Assembly: GCA_022497155.1 (NCBI GenBank)
Contig: MU385806.1
Span: 1-59,038 of the forward strand
Source: Whalleya microplaca
Lineage: Eukaryota > Ascomycota > Sordariomycetes > Xylariales > Xylariaceae
Length of the DNA: 59,038 bases
Reading direction: 5' to 3'
Below are positions 20,965 to 32,350 of this stretch, piece after piece. The notes under the pieces were generated by a model. It was not told the DNA's origin. It searched no databases and saw nothing but the letters and a program-made list of their open reading frames with translations. Made by a program: the position numbers and the translations under genes. The stretch's first letter is position 1. Every line of letters starts with the position of its first letter.

Positions 20965-23312
20965 TGTTCACTCCGTGAATTCGTTTATCAATATATTAGA
21001 GATGTTGCGGTAATTTTGCTAGTTAATGACTCAGATATGATTGAGTAGATAATCGTGTTTGCAAGGTTTATAGGGGGACTAGAACGGACCTTGTTCAATT
21101 TCTTGGTAAACTACTACTTTGTCTATCTAAAACAATGGAGAATACCGTCTTTGTTGCTGAGAACTATTGTTAACAAAGATCTAGTATACCTTTCATCAAG
21201 CCGAATTATCAATTGAATGGCCAAAGGAAGTCATAACAGAGGTCAAGCTAATTTTAGCTTGCATAGCTTTTCCATAATTACCTTGCACTATATGGCATTT
21301 TACTTGTGCTAACCTTGATTAGTTCATTGGATGTACTCTGGTCGTTGCGATTATAGGGCACAATGATGACAATCCTCCTACGTATATTATGATGATATAG
21401 ACATTAGTACACAGATTTCCGCAACTATCTGAGCGTGCAAGCTAAATAATAAGCTTCAATATTCCCGATAGAATTATATGCAAGTAGATGAGCTCCGGCA
21501 TTCGATAGAAATTCTCGGTTATTTTGCGCTAAAGGCTTTGGAAAGCTCATGCCAATTTGTTTTGCCCAGCAGAGGGAGAACCTTGGAATCTAATCGTAAT
21601 TGCCTAGGAAATATCTTCAAGTGATACCATGTGATGATATCTTGACTGTTATCATATGGCTGTGAGGATTGAATCATAGTACGGAGTAGCCTAGCGCTAG
21701 ATGATTGTCTCGGGACCGGGAGAAAGGCTAGGAAATGAGAACTGTAACAGACAGATTTGTATTATCTGGGTAGTGTCATGTGCACTCACACTTTCAATAT
21801 AAGGGATTGAAAGATGTACCCGCAGGCCGGCTGTCTTAATGTATTACCTTGAAATAAAAGGCAACGGTGTCTTGTCTCTTATACACAGTGTACGAAAGAT
21901 AGAATGAAATAGAGGCAATCTAAGAGTTTGGCATTGATACTGAAGTATGGGGGTTTATGTAGATACTGTATTAATGATGGAGAGGTAAACTATCTGTGAT
22001 AGGTAACAAATTCCTTTAAGCTGACAGGGCGCACAAACCATCACCACACACGGCCAAACCTCCCCAGGCAGCTCCCCAGAAGCGCCTGCCACATCGACCT
22101 GATGAAACGTACCACCAAACTCTAGTACAACCCCTCATTTCTATCGTGACTTCCGCTATTCCATTGTTAATTCTGAGAGATTTCATTATATATTCCGATA
22201 GCTTAACGTTTTAAACCACAGGTGAGAAAAATGTAAATAATAAAACTTTATATTATAATCGCATTAATAATATAGTCTTAGATGTTATCGAGCATCGAAT
22301 ATATCAAGAGGACTATGTTATGGATTAACCTGATTGGCCTGATCCTGATTGGCCTGATTTATGTAGCCTGAATTGATCTGGTAACAAGCATGGAATCAGT
22401 AATGCATGGATCTCGCAGCCGATGAGGTAAGGTGGGGTAGCCACCATACAAAATACCTGCGCACCTCCCGTATTTTTAGATCTCCAGCTTTGTTACATCA
22501 TATTAATTGAGCAAAAGGTGTGACCCATCACCACCATAGCCAGTTCCCGTGACATTAAACGCTTATTAATAACTAAACTATAGGAAATCTTAAACCGTTC
22601 AGCAAATCTAATTGTCAAAATACGCTTAGTCGCTCCGAACCATTAATAGACAGTTAATTAAAACCCGCAGGTCCCAGTAAGGTATCCCATATCATAAGCT
22701 AGCGTAATACATTATCAAGTCCATAAATGGGGTCGTGCTGAAGAAACATACCTAGCTGTGGCGCAAGACCGAATGCGTGTAAGACCAATGCGGGCCAGGT
22801 CGATATAGTGGTGGCGCAAGATCGGTGCATGTGGGAACAACATGGACCTGTACCGGTTTGTTTCCCTAAAATACTCCGTTCATGGACTCGGGGTGGTAGG
22901 CCAACCCGTATTGATCACCAATGCCTGCCGAACTGACTGGAGCCCGTACTGGCATTTCCCCACCGATCTTACGCCACGTCTGTATTAACCTAGCCCGCAT
23001 CGGCCCCATACACAACAGTAAAGCTTGTGATGAGCACATTTGCGACACCTGCCAGCGCTCCTTCGCCGATTAGAACATCTTAAGCGATATTAACTCACAC
23101 ACACGAAGGCGAAACACCTTGGCTTTACCGCTTCTCATCACGAGTCGATAAGACTAAAGAAGCAGGGGAAAGAAACAAAAACAAGGGGTGCGACAGTGTC
23201 TGTACGTTATCTAGACCACGCAAGCTCCCAAGTTGTCTGGAAAAGGTCTAGGCACAGGCGACATTGTCTCTTCGCAAAGTTAGTATTAGGTTGTTCAAAT
23301 TAGGATCCCTCA
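20965..23312. other. Gene-poor stretch with a short dispersed repeat
   Basis: No gene was recognised in 2.3 kb. Around 22755-22860 two diverged direct copies of about 50 bp share GTGGCGCAAGAYCG, and a third, inverted copy lies near 22965-23010 (TGGCGTAAGATCGGTG on the minus strand). Near 22330-22370 the word CCTGATTGG is repeated. The minus strand at 22866-23048 reads a plausible but unidentified 60-residue frame. Confidence 0.45.
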
Positions 23313-25270
23313 TCAGCCACGCCTTCGCTGCCGATGCCTCTGTGACCGCTGTGCAGGTTTAGCTATATCGCGTTGACTGTTGCTTCGCAACTGTCTCCTC
23401 GTCGTGTAAGCTTTCGTGTCTTCAATTGTCGAATGAGACCTTGGCGTTTGTGCTGGCGTTGCTTCAGACCTTGAGCGTGAGATGTCAGACTGAAGAGCCA
23501 TCCTGGAAGCGTCTCGACGCGCCGCAATACGTGCGCTGCGACGGGGTCCTTGCGACATTGCCTGAACGTCATCCTGCTGCGAACAGCTGCCGGCTCGATT
23601 TCCGGGTTGTAAACCTTGAGCCGCTTCTTGATCTATCACCATGCCGGGTTCTGGCTGCGTCTCTGTGGCTTTTGACGGGATGCTGGCGCTGGCCAGCCTC
23701 GGTTTTTGAAGGTCAAACCTCACCCTTTTCGGGGGTTGCCTCTCCGGAGACTCTTCGTCGATGGTAAGCCTCCTCTTCGTCGTCCTCCTTCCATCGGACC
23801 AAGACCTGGTTGCTCTGGACGGCTTCATCTCAGCCTCAACCAAAGGGACCTGGTCCAGAACCCATTGCGCAAGGACGCGGTGACGAGCAGTATCCCTCCT
23901 CGCACCGGCGTAGCCGAATGTTGCCCTAATAAATTCCGTGATTCGATCATTCCGGCTCCGGATCTGCGCAAACCGTCGCTTCGCAGCAAGCAATTTCTCT
24001 GTACCGGTTTTCAACATCGATATCCGCTTTGCCTTAGGAATACGCAAACGCTCTGGGTCCTCCTGGGTTAACATGTAGATTCGCTTCGCTTCGGACATTG
24101 CCCTCTGCACAGTCTTCTGGGCTTGGTCATCTTCTGTCTGGCGCTCCATCGGAGACGCCGTAGTCCGCACAAACTCTTTCGTCTCGTGAGGTCTCAGTAT
24201 GCCCATGTCGACAAGCTCCTGCCACCTCTTGTCGTGATCTGGCTCTAGGCGTTCGATGTCGCTGGCGTATTTGTCAAGCCACCAGTACTCGTAATTGAGG
24301 TATTCGATCCATGTCGTCAGCTTGTCCTGTTTCTTGGGGTCTTCGTCGAGCTCAAACGGTTGGGTGAAGCCGTGGCGGGCAAGCCGGCGCTTCACCGCTT
24401 CGGCATAGTCGCGGAACCCTCGGCAGCCGTGCTCTCTGTAGAGGCGTCGCTGCCGTCTGCGTAGGAATTGCTTCCGATCCCAATCCGACTTGAGGCATGG
24501 CGGATCTGCTTCAATCTGGGCCAAGCGCTTCGCAGCAGATTTTGGCAAACAGGATAGCTGTATTTCGTACTTCTCTCGTTCGACATACGCCGTGTAGCCG
24601 CCATCATCGTCATCACGGCCTCGATGATCGTTTTGCCACTTGCGGAAGTCTTGCCACCTTTGCAACTGATTCTGGAATATGCCTGAAGGGGATACTGGAG
24701 TGATATTTTCCTGCCAAGGGCGCAGTATCTCGGCATAGTTGTCTGGATCCCTGTATACATCCTGGATAAGGTCGATGGGGTATAATGGACGGCCGCCATC
24801 ATTGATGAGCTCATGGTAAGCCACGGTTTCGTACTTCGTCCGGTCGAACGGTGGAGTAGGGGACCTAGCGGACCAAGGAGACCATCGATCAACGGCTTGT
24901 GGTTCAGGCCGTGACGAAAAGCTATTGTTGGCCGGTACTTGACGTAGGCGCGCATCGAGGTCGTCGAGATCGAGTGGGCGAGAACAAGCTGTGGGACTCT
25001 GGGCTAGGCCTCGTTCTTGGGCCCTACATTGCCAGCCATCAGCAGAGAACGCGAAGGACGGGCATTTAGCAGGTCGGAGAGGGCTCACTTCAGTCTCTCG
25101 GCGAGACGGTTGCGTTCATCCTTGGACAGCTTGTCCCACCCGTCAACAGGGAGCTCGTAACCACCATCGGGACGGCGATGTTTCGTCATGAACTGGCCAA
25201 GCTCGGCATCGCTCATAGCCGCGATCTCATCAACAGACAACGTCGCTGTTTCCGCTTCTGGGGAAGCCAT
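23313..25270 (-). CDS. Basic fungal protein of unknown function, 630 aa, paired with FHA-kinase
   Basis: Two exons: 25270-25089 and 25023-23313, joined over a 65-bp intron (GTGAGC...TGTAG); the AA/G split gives NRLAERLK-AQERGLAQ and the total is 1,893 nt. Residues 1-61 form a compact acidic-helical head (LSVDEIAAMSDAELGQF, HRRPDGGYELPVDGWDKL, SKDERNRLAERLK). Residues about 100-430 are charged and helical with many Trp/Tyr (WIEYLNYEYWWLDKY, RRRQRRLYREHGCRGFRDYA). The last 150 are basic, Ser/Arg/Gln-rich (RRSARIAARRD), probably disordered and possibly nuclear. I recognise it as a lineage-expanded mould family but no biochemical role. It starts 233 bp from, and divergently to, the FHA-kinase gene. 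The 3' end TGA follows RRRG. Confidence 0.78.
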
Positions 25271-25315
25271 GTTGCCATCGATCGAGGTGAGACAAAAAGG
25301 AGTGATGATGCAGAG

Positions 25316-25411
25316 AGATGGTTGGTATGAGGGATGGTTGGTATGAGGGATGGTTGGTATGAGGGATGGTTGGTATGACGCATGGTTGGTATGAGGAATG
25401 GTTGGTATGAG
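25316..25411. repeat. 16-bp minisatellite, six copies, in the divergent promoter
   Basis: Six head-to-tail copies of GGATGGTTGGTATGAG (25316, 25332, 25348, 25364, 25380, 25396), with differences only in the first two and last bases. It sits 46 bp upstream of the 630-aa gene's ATG and 92 bp before the kinase's first ATG, so it lies inside the only promoter region the two genes can share. Confidence 0.95.
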
Positions 25412-25503
25412 GGGGATGACTGACACCTATTGAGGCAACATTTGTGCTGGGGCCTAAAACTTCAGGCAGCCAGCCAAGTCAGGTGTCGGCTGTCAACTAC
25501 TAA

Positions 25504-27744
25504 ATGGGACCTTTGAAAATAAGGCGAGGCCACCTTGCACTTAGGTACTCCGTACAGTTATCACTCCCAAAAGTCTTATCCATAGCGAAATTGGAGACAT
25601 ATGTGTATCCCCATGGGATTGGGGTTATTAGCAATAGAGCCTCAAAAGCGATCGAGTTGAGCTCGCATTACGTGCCTCCCCGGCTTCAGCCTATTGAGCA
25701 TCAATATGGCCGTTGCGAGCGAGGGTCGACCGAGCCACCAGAAAATCTGGGTGCTTCGGCGCTCGACTCTCTTCCATGCCTTGTGGTCAGATGTAGTGAC
25801 ATCCCACGGACTGACCGCGGACTCATCTTCGGATCGAACAAACGTTGCGATGTCGTTGTAGCCATCCAGCGCATCTCCAGTGTCCATTTCAGCCTGACCT
25901 TCGACAAATTCAACCGCCCCATCGTCAAAGACATAGGTTCTCTCGTGGGAACTAAAGTCACTTACAATGGTGAGGGCGAGGGCACGCGGAGTGACTTCCA
26001 GTGGATCGTCGGCGGCCACTTTATCCCCCAGGAGAAGGAAAGCATCATCATCACAGTGCCGGATACCATTTCCTTCCAGATCGTTGTTCCGTACCACGAC
26101 ATATCGTGCCCCGCGTATGTGGATAGAGCCAACAGGTTCTGTCAGGGCGCGGCAGCTGCTGAGGAACTCTTCGGTGACCTCGGTATTTCGAATCCCAGAA
26201 CCCGAGTTGCCACAGGAGCTCACACGGCTGGCGAGGGGCCGATTTACCTAAGGAAGAAGCTTGGCGAAGGGGGTTTCGGCACGGTTACGCATTGCTGGAA
26301 TGTGAGCACCGGGGATGAGTTCGCCCTCAAAGAGCCTTTCGCGAAGGCTATTCGGAAGCGAACCTTCAATGCTGATGCATGGGGGAATGAGGCACGTATT
26401 CTGGGGAAGCTTGATCATGTCCGTGAATCGCCTCTGTCAGTCTATAGTACCGATACTGACACGTGGTAGCCCAACATCGTGAAACTCGTCAGCTTCTTCG
26501 GCGAGCCACATCCTCAATTGCACCTCGAGTATATACCAGGCGGGTCTCTGGACGAGCTTGAGAACATTGCGGTATATGAGGCTCAATCGATCCTCGCCCA
26601 ATGCCTGTTAGCCCTCACATACCTGCACGGAAGACAGCTGCCAATCGTGCATCGTGACATCAAGCCGAGCAACATCCTCGTCCAACACCGATTCTTGGGT
26701 GGTATCGACGTTAAATTCGGGGACTTTGGGCTCGCCAAGGACAGCCGCGACATGCTGACGCTTTGCGGCACTCAAAAGTATCTCGCCCCTGAGATCTACT
26801 CCAACTCGCCGTCTTCCCGGCAGCAGCAACAGAAGTATACCCCGGCCATCGATATCTGGTCACTCGGTATTGTGACATACCGGCTGCTATGTGGCCTCCC
26901 GCGGTACAAGAAGGAGTACGAGGACAACGGGACGAGCTGGTGTCAGGAGGTCGTTCAGTAACTTGGGATAGAGTATGAGCAAAATCCCAGCGAGCTGAAG
27001 AAACTGCTATTGTGTGGGATGTTGGTCATGTCGCCTGACTCGCGGTGGTCGGCTGAAAAGTGCTACAAGTACGTCGAGGAATTGACGACCGAGGATGGGT
27101 GTCGGACACCAACGCCGGCTCCATACGCCGACGGCGTAGAGTATACAGCGTTCCACAATGGCCTCGGGGGCGGCGGCAGCAGCGCCGTGCACCAGGAGAC
27201 TGTGGTGTGGCAGCCGGGACCCGTCGCCGCCGACGATTCGCCCTTTACGATCGACTCAAGCAGGTATATTAAGTCAATTCCGGCTCCTCCCAAGTCTGCC
27301 CTCCAGGCTGCGACCACGGGACGAAAGAGGAGGGCGGCAGCGAAGACGTCCTCGTCATCATCATCGGCTAGGCGACATGACAAGCGTCGGGAAGGGCGCA
27401 ACAGTCTCAGACACACCATCTCAAGCCAGCAACCAGAAATGGCCCAGTTCAAGGGCTACTCGCAAGATCCGCTTAATTCGCTTTTCGTCGGATCGTCTTT
27501 GGCGGAGTGGCAGCCTGCAGAGGTGCAGAGTGGGATGGAGACTGAGGCGGAAGCCGAGGTCAATTCCACGTCTCCGCGAGACATTTCTGGCGTGCCACGG
27601 AACCCCGGTGATTGGCCTCTTACGAACGGGGATGCCGGTGTTGGAACTGGCGATCCAAACCATCCGGGGAACCTGTGTACTGATGATGAAATGTTTAAGG
27701 CGGCAGCTCTGCTACAAGCCATGGGCCAAGATGCTACGGATTAA
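25504..27744 (+). pseudogene. FHA-domain serine/threonine protein kinase with premature stop
   Basis: Exons 25504-26418 and 26470-27744 around a 51-bp intron (joins GKLDH to PNIVKLVSFF). FHA domain at about residues 97-180 (CLVVRCSDIPRTDRGLIFGS, ISSVHFSLTFDKFNRPIVKD, GSLVGTKVTY). Kinase domain at about 243-510: GEGGFGTV loop, FALKEP lysine, NEARIL helix Glu, HRDIKPSN (D368), DFGLAK, APEIY. In subdomain XI a TAA (26959-26961, codon 469) follows WCQEVVQ; the same frame continues LGIEYEQNPSELKKLLLCGM, DSRWSAEKCYKYVEE and a 210-residue polar tail to 27744. The gap to the stop is too short to be an intron (33 bp at most). The product would be 468 aa, lacking the last kinase helices. CAA to TAA is a RIP-type change. 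The start Met is uncertain: the first 95 residues do not match the family core. Assembly error or readthrough are alternatives. Confidence 0.85.
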
Positions 27745-28015
27745 GGAAGATATAGTCCTACTGACTTGAGTATTCTAATTGCACCTCGGGGATAGTACAG
27801 CCGCCCCACATAACACCTTTAACCTCTTATTAAAAACATCAAGTCGGCCAGAAGTAGAATGCTTTTGGCCCAAGTTTGAAGCAGAGATGTCTGATCTCTA
27901 TATAACGGGAACCGATAAGTGCCAGGCCGCGGCGATAGAAGTTATTCCTTCGTTTAAATGCTGTACCTTATCAAGGCAGGACACTGCCAAATTACCAACC
28001 AACTCTAGAGACAAT
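27745..28015. other. Convergent 3' region
   Basis: Short spacer between the kinase reading (plus) and the RNase H-like gene (minus). No further gene or terminator signal was recognised. Confidence 0.4.
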
Positions 28016-28861
28016 TTATACCATAATACCACATAGCCTCGTGAATTCAGCAGTAACACTGCCGGGATGTACTGTTGCTGCCTCTTTTGCAGCACCCTTT
28101 GTATCACGAACCAGCGTTGAGTTTTGCTTGACAGTGGTCTTAGGCTCGATCAGCCAGAACGAAACAGCTGTGCCAAGTTTCTGAAGGGTCTCAATGATAC
28201 CATTCAATTCTTCCCACAAGTCTCGATTCGAAATCTTCCTAAATTTTCGAGTCCGCCACCGGCGTCGCACCCACTGTGGAAGCCATCTGGTTGCGCCAAA
28301 GACAATATACTCGAGATCAGTAGCGATGACGATGCGACGCCAGCCCTCTTCCTGCCAGGCGCGAAATTCCAACGCCGCAATGACAGCTCTAAGCTTTGCT
28401 CGATTACTTGTTGGGTCATAGCTTTCTCCCCCTGGTCCGCGTTTTTCTAGAGGGAAGCCGACCATTCCCGCATCGCTCTGGTCGCCCTTCCTGAATGGAA
28501 ATGCGGTACTAGGCCCAGATTTCCCCAGTCCTTTGTATGTGAAGCTGCAGCCACCGGCAGCTGGGTGTGCAATCTGGTCCTTGCTTCCATTATTGATACA
28601 ACTTCCATCGACGACTATGAGTATCTCGCGGCTATCGTAGCGATTGACAAAGCGCGGTTGCGGCGTTCGAGTAAAGACGGTCTGTAGAGGGAAATGATGT
28701 TCTGGTGTTTCGTGAGGATCTCGCGGGACGAAGGTGGTAGCAGAGCGGACTGTCGCACGTCTTGTTAGGCGTCTGCGAAACCGGTTCACTTGTTGCGACT
28801 CGGCAATAAGAGCAATGCCTGCTATCTGATGAGGAGGCGGGAGGCTGGTATCGTGTTCCAT
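28016..28861 (-). CDS. RNase H-like protein with altered active site, about 281 aa
   Basis: The first 80 residues are basic and polar. An RNase H fold follows: REILIVVDGSCINNG (first catalytic Asp), AAGGCSFTYKG, YDPTSNRAKLRAVIAALEFR, RRIVIATDLEYIVFGATRWL (third Asp), WEELNGIIETLQKLGTAV and a tail VRDTKGAAKEAA where the fourth Asp is displaced. In active enzymes the second carboxylate is the Glu of NRAEL; here the codon is AAG (Lys), so the two-metal centre should be broken. RNase H enzymes cut RNA in RNA/DNA hybrids; fungi carry many degenerate relatives outside transposons. I chose MEHDTSLPPP as start; an earlier Met at 28885 is in frame. The gene may be a decaying or repurposed copy. Confidence 0.75.
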   Translation of the reverse strand: MEHDTSLPPPHQIAGIALIAESQQVNRFRRRLTRRATVRSATTFVPRDPHETPEHHFPLQTVFTRTPQPRFVNRYDSREILIVVDGSCINNGSKDQIAHPAAGGCSFTYKGLGKSGPSTAFPFRKGDQSDAGMVGFPLEKRGPGGESYDPTSNRAKLRAVIAALEFRAWQEEGWRRIVIATDLEYIVFGATRWLPQWVRRRWRTRKFRKISNRDLWEELNGIIETLQKLGTAVSFWLIEPKTTVKQNSTLVRDTKGAAKEAATVHPGSVTAEFTRLCGIMV

Positions 28862-28885
28862 CCTGCTCCCACGTTCTGGGGACAT

Positions 28886-30201
28886 CTCCCTTCGTGGAAT
28901 ACTGCGACAAAAGGGTATGCAAGAGTCGCGAAAGTGCTGATGATAGTGATATTGAAATCGGTTCGCAAGAAAGCATCGACCATTTGAGCGACGAAGTCGG
29001 AATTCAGATTTACCGCTTGACGTTTGTTACTGGCAAGAGGCTCGACAACGCCCAGCAAGGGTCCTGCCTGCTGCCAGGGGTAGTGCCTATTAGTACTCTA
29101 TGCATATGACAAGCTAGCATTTGGTACTGGGTAGCCTATTTACTAGTGCTAGTCACCTTGGTCTCTCCAGTTCCGCTGCATCCTTGATGTACCAGGCCAT
29201 CTGTTCTCTGTGAGTGGTTGACTTATAGGCTGCGTCGCCTGCTAGCTTGAAAGAAGCTGGTATGGCTTATGTAAGAACGCTACTGGAATGGGTAGTTACG
29301 AACTATCGTGAACAACCAGCTACGCAATACGTAGTATGTGAGAACGGTGGTTGTTATGAGCTAAACTTCTTAAAGTATATTTGGCGGAGGCCACGAACAA
29401 TCGGCGATCAATGTGCATCTATACTTGCAGTATAATACATGACCTCCCCACACCATAACAAGACAACGCTTTATAGGTTGATTGAGCAACCCTATTTCCT
29501 GATAGGGTAATAAGAACCTGGGTAATGAATGCGGGGTAGACCTTCTTAGCATGGCCTATATTTCGTACTTCTGCAACGGAATCCCGATCGCATCTAGACG
29601 CGAAACAAGAAGCACGGATATTTACGGACCTGTTATATGCAAGATGTCAATATATTGAATGGCGTTAGCTGTTATTCGCTACCTGTGGAATGTACGAAGG
29701 CCTAACAAAAGGTATGGGAGCCTGACGGCGGTTATGCCGGCAACTAAAAGTCATACATACTACTAAGATGGGTCTACATATGGACCTATTGCCTCCCGTT
29801 AGAGTTCAGGAGCCAGCAAGCACCTAGAGGCCACAGAAAATTATTAGCTAAAATTGAAGCTATTCCAAGTTCTCACCGGAGCCCTTGTTATACCGAGAAA
29901 ATAGGCAAAGAGGGATTGCGGATGTTTGTATGTATTGGTTCAAGCAGGGCTTGCACATTTGGTTGGTTCGATTGAAATCGTCATCGTTTATACGTGCCGA
30001 TGAGTTGATAGTTTCACATGCAATCGTAGGTAAGTGATATATGCGAACTTAGTGGATTATATCAGGAGGTGTACTATCCATCAGGAAACGTCCTCATCCT
30101 CAAAATAATACCATACGAAGAGCAGGTATTCTCGGCTTGACCTATTATACATATCGGCCTCTTGTGTTAGGTTGTGGGTCAGCTTTTATCGGCTACATAT
30201 T
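28886..30201. other. Intergenic, no supported gene
   Basis: Just upstream of the RNase H-like gene, a plus-strand frame near 28936-29060 (ESADDSDIEIGSQESIDHLS) looks protein-like but could not be extended. The remaining 1.1 kb shows nothing. Confidence 0.4.
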
Positions 30202-31404
30202 TCAGCAAACGGTTGGCCCAGCTACCAAAGCATCGCCAACCTGCTGAGCAACCACATCGTGGATGGGATACGTTGGATGCAAGTTATTCAGCCAGAAATA
30301 TTCATTGACAGCCACCCCACAGCTCTGTGTTAGAGTATCGTCTTCCGGTGTGCCACTAGGATTGTTACTATCTCGCGCGTGGTGGTTCTTTTTCTTGGGG
30401 TAGTTTAACTTACTTCTGGTATGCTTCACAATAGGCAGTCGTGTTCTTGAGTCCAGAGGTCTGCTCGTAGGAGCCCGGGTCATCAATGACTTCCCCAAAG
30501 CTCTTATTCGAGTCATAGACCCAGACGTTGACCTCGTCTGTATGATTTAGTTTGAGCGCGGTAGCCATGTCCTCGGTTCGCTGGTTCCAAGATGCGATGG
30601 CCACCTTCTCTCCTTCCACCGAGCTTTGTCCCTGGCCCACCGTCAACGGGCTCCGGTCCACCGGCGGGACATTAATGAACACGAAGTTCCTTGCGCCGCT
30701 TAGATAGAGTTCGTCTACCAGTCCGGAGTACACATCGAAGATTTTAGCGTAAAGAATATCCCATGCTTCCTCTCCAGACCCATACGTGTTTCCTACATCA
30801 TTGATGCCGATCCAGAAGGCAAATACAGAATCGGCGCCACTCCACTCTGGGGCGGAGGGAGCCGAAGGAGAATCGCCACTATACCCCGGAATAAACTGTT
30901 CCAATACCTGCTGCTTGACGGAAACCACAGTGGGTAGGTATGGTGTCACGAGGTCAGAGTCTACAGTGGCACCTCCGTACGCGAGGTTGTAGGTTTGCAG
31001 AAGGGACGCGTTGTACTTGACGGTGAGGTAGCCTACCCAGTTTGGCCCGTTTGATGACGTCCAGCCTGGGTACTCTGGGTTACCAAACGGGTTGGACGTC
31101 GAAGGAGGTGAAAGCGTGTAGTCGAAGCCTAGGGAGGTCAGTCAGATGCCTGTATTGGACTCTTTCACGTCCCAATTCTGCCAATGCAATACCTGTCTGG
31201 GTGTAACTATCACCGCTGTATTTCTAGTCAGTCTTTGGATCTTGAGTACCACTTGGAAGTCGAGACTAACAAAATAAAGGCGTATTTAATATCGCTCCAT
31301 GCCGTCCATTGCGCTGTCGGCGTGCATGCTGTTCTCTTTGTAGCAGGCAAAGCCCCAATTCCAACAGCAAGACATGCTAGCATGGCAGGTCGCAATTGAA
31401 TCAT
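30202..31404 (-). CDS. Secreted SGNH/GDSL esterase (CE16-like), 341 aa
   Basis: Four exons: 31404-31271, 31215-31193 (a 23-nt microexon), 31128-30414, 30355-30202; introns 55, 64 and 58 bp, two with CTGAC branch sites; total 1,026 nt. Signal peptide MIQLRPAMLACLAVGIGALP. Block I is assembled across three exons as AFIFGDSYTQTGFDY (nucleophile Ser). Then NPFGNPEYPGWTSSNGPNWV, YNLAYGGATVD (oxyanion Gly), FAFWIGINDVGNTY (block III GxND) and a C-terminal YFWLNNLHPTYPIHDVVAQQ with the catalytic His. The residue three before that His is Asn, not the Asp of the classical DxxH. The family removes acetyl groups from plant-cell-wall oligosaccharides or cleaves lipid esters; substrate not predictable here. 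The 5' region up to 32,350 is free for a promoter. Confidence 0.92.
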
Positions 31405-32350
31405 AGTCGCTGAGTTTTCCAATTGTTCTGCCGGAGAGGAATAATTCAAGCTCAGACGATGCTCAGAGGAAGACCAGCAACAGACTGCAGAAACGGATGA
31501 AAGTCCAAACTTGATGGGTCAAGAGCAACAGACACATAGCCCATATATGCAGCCTCCGAGAAATATATTACCCAGCGTAAGCGTCGGTTGCGGAAGTCCA
31601 GGTTGGTGCATTAGCACAATGTAACCTCATCATAGAATTTTCAAGTGCGCTGTGTGGTGGAACAATGATTTGGTGCCTACTCCCCGGGAATGCATCTACG
31701 ATCTATATAATGTTACCCTCAAGGAGCTATTCGTCTATTATGCCGGAATGCTCACCCTCCGTCAACCAGCCAAAACCCTTTGCATGCAAGCCCAAGCCCA
31801 ATGAAAGGTGACGAGGGGCGAGATGTAAGCCCTCTAATTTTCAAAGCGTAAAAATTGGACTATATGGATTATTAAAAGGTAGACTAGGCCATTTCCTATG
31901 CCTCTTTCATATTTCCTATTTCTTGTGTATGGAAAACTCTAGGTACTCTATTCAAATTTTGCGCAATATTGAAAAGGGGCAATCTCAAAGTGGCATCTTA
32001 CGTATCACGGAGTAAGCGCCTCCGCCTGGTCCTATTTGCACAAGCAGGGAGGCAAAGCCCCTACCGCATCCTTTTTGCTCAATTAAAACTGGATACAGAA
32101 TTTGATAAGAAAGCAAAACTATTGTATCCTTCACGTAAGACGGATGCGATGTTTTATGGGTTCATATATTCTCGTCTTGCTACGATAGGTAGGCGGTAGA
32201 ATCATTCATTCCAGATCGCGAAGAATTCATTCTCTTGCTTTATAAAGTCAAACCTCTACCCTGCTAGACATCGCAAGGTTTCTTCGCGATGCTAAGATTT
32301 AGAAAAACCAAGCAAGCCACAGCGAAGGAGAGCTAGCAACATCAAACCCC
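31405..32350. other. Intergenic, promoter side of the esterase gene
   Basis: Both flanking genes are on the minus strand, so this holds the esterase promoter and the 3' region of the next gene. No convincing gene; an AT-rich part (31850-31980) has a few TATATA-like words. Confidence 0.45.

Noticed and set aside
20519..21013. 164-codon plus-strand frame
   Set aside because: No motif; overlaps a more hydrophilic minus-strand frame. Neither is secure, and only the minus one was listed at low confidence.
26959..26991. Intron removing the kinase stop codon
   Set aside because: The only GT...AG pair that removes the stop without losing conserved residues is 33 bp, too short for a fungal intron.
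27158..27769. 203-codon frame overlapping the kinase tail
   Set aside because: Shifted frame, Arg/Ser-rich noise; the kinase frame continues through the region with protein-like composition.
30202..30400. Calling the esterase inactive because Asn replaces Asp before the catalytic His
   Set aside because: As far as I recall, related fungal CE16-like enzymes also carry NxLHPT-type sequences; the Ser-His pair and GxND block are intact.
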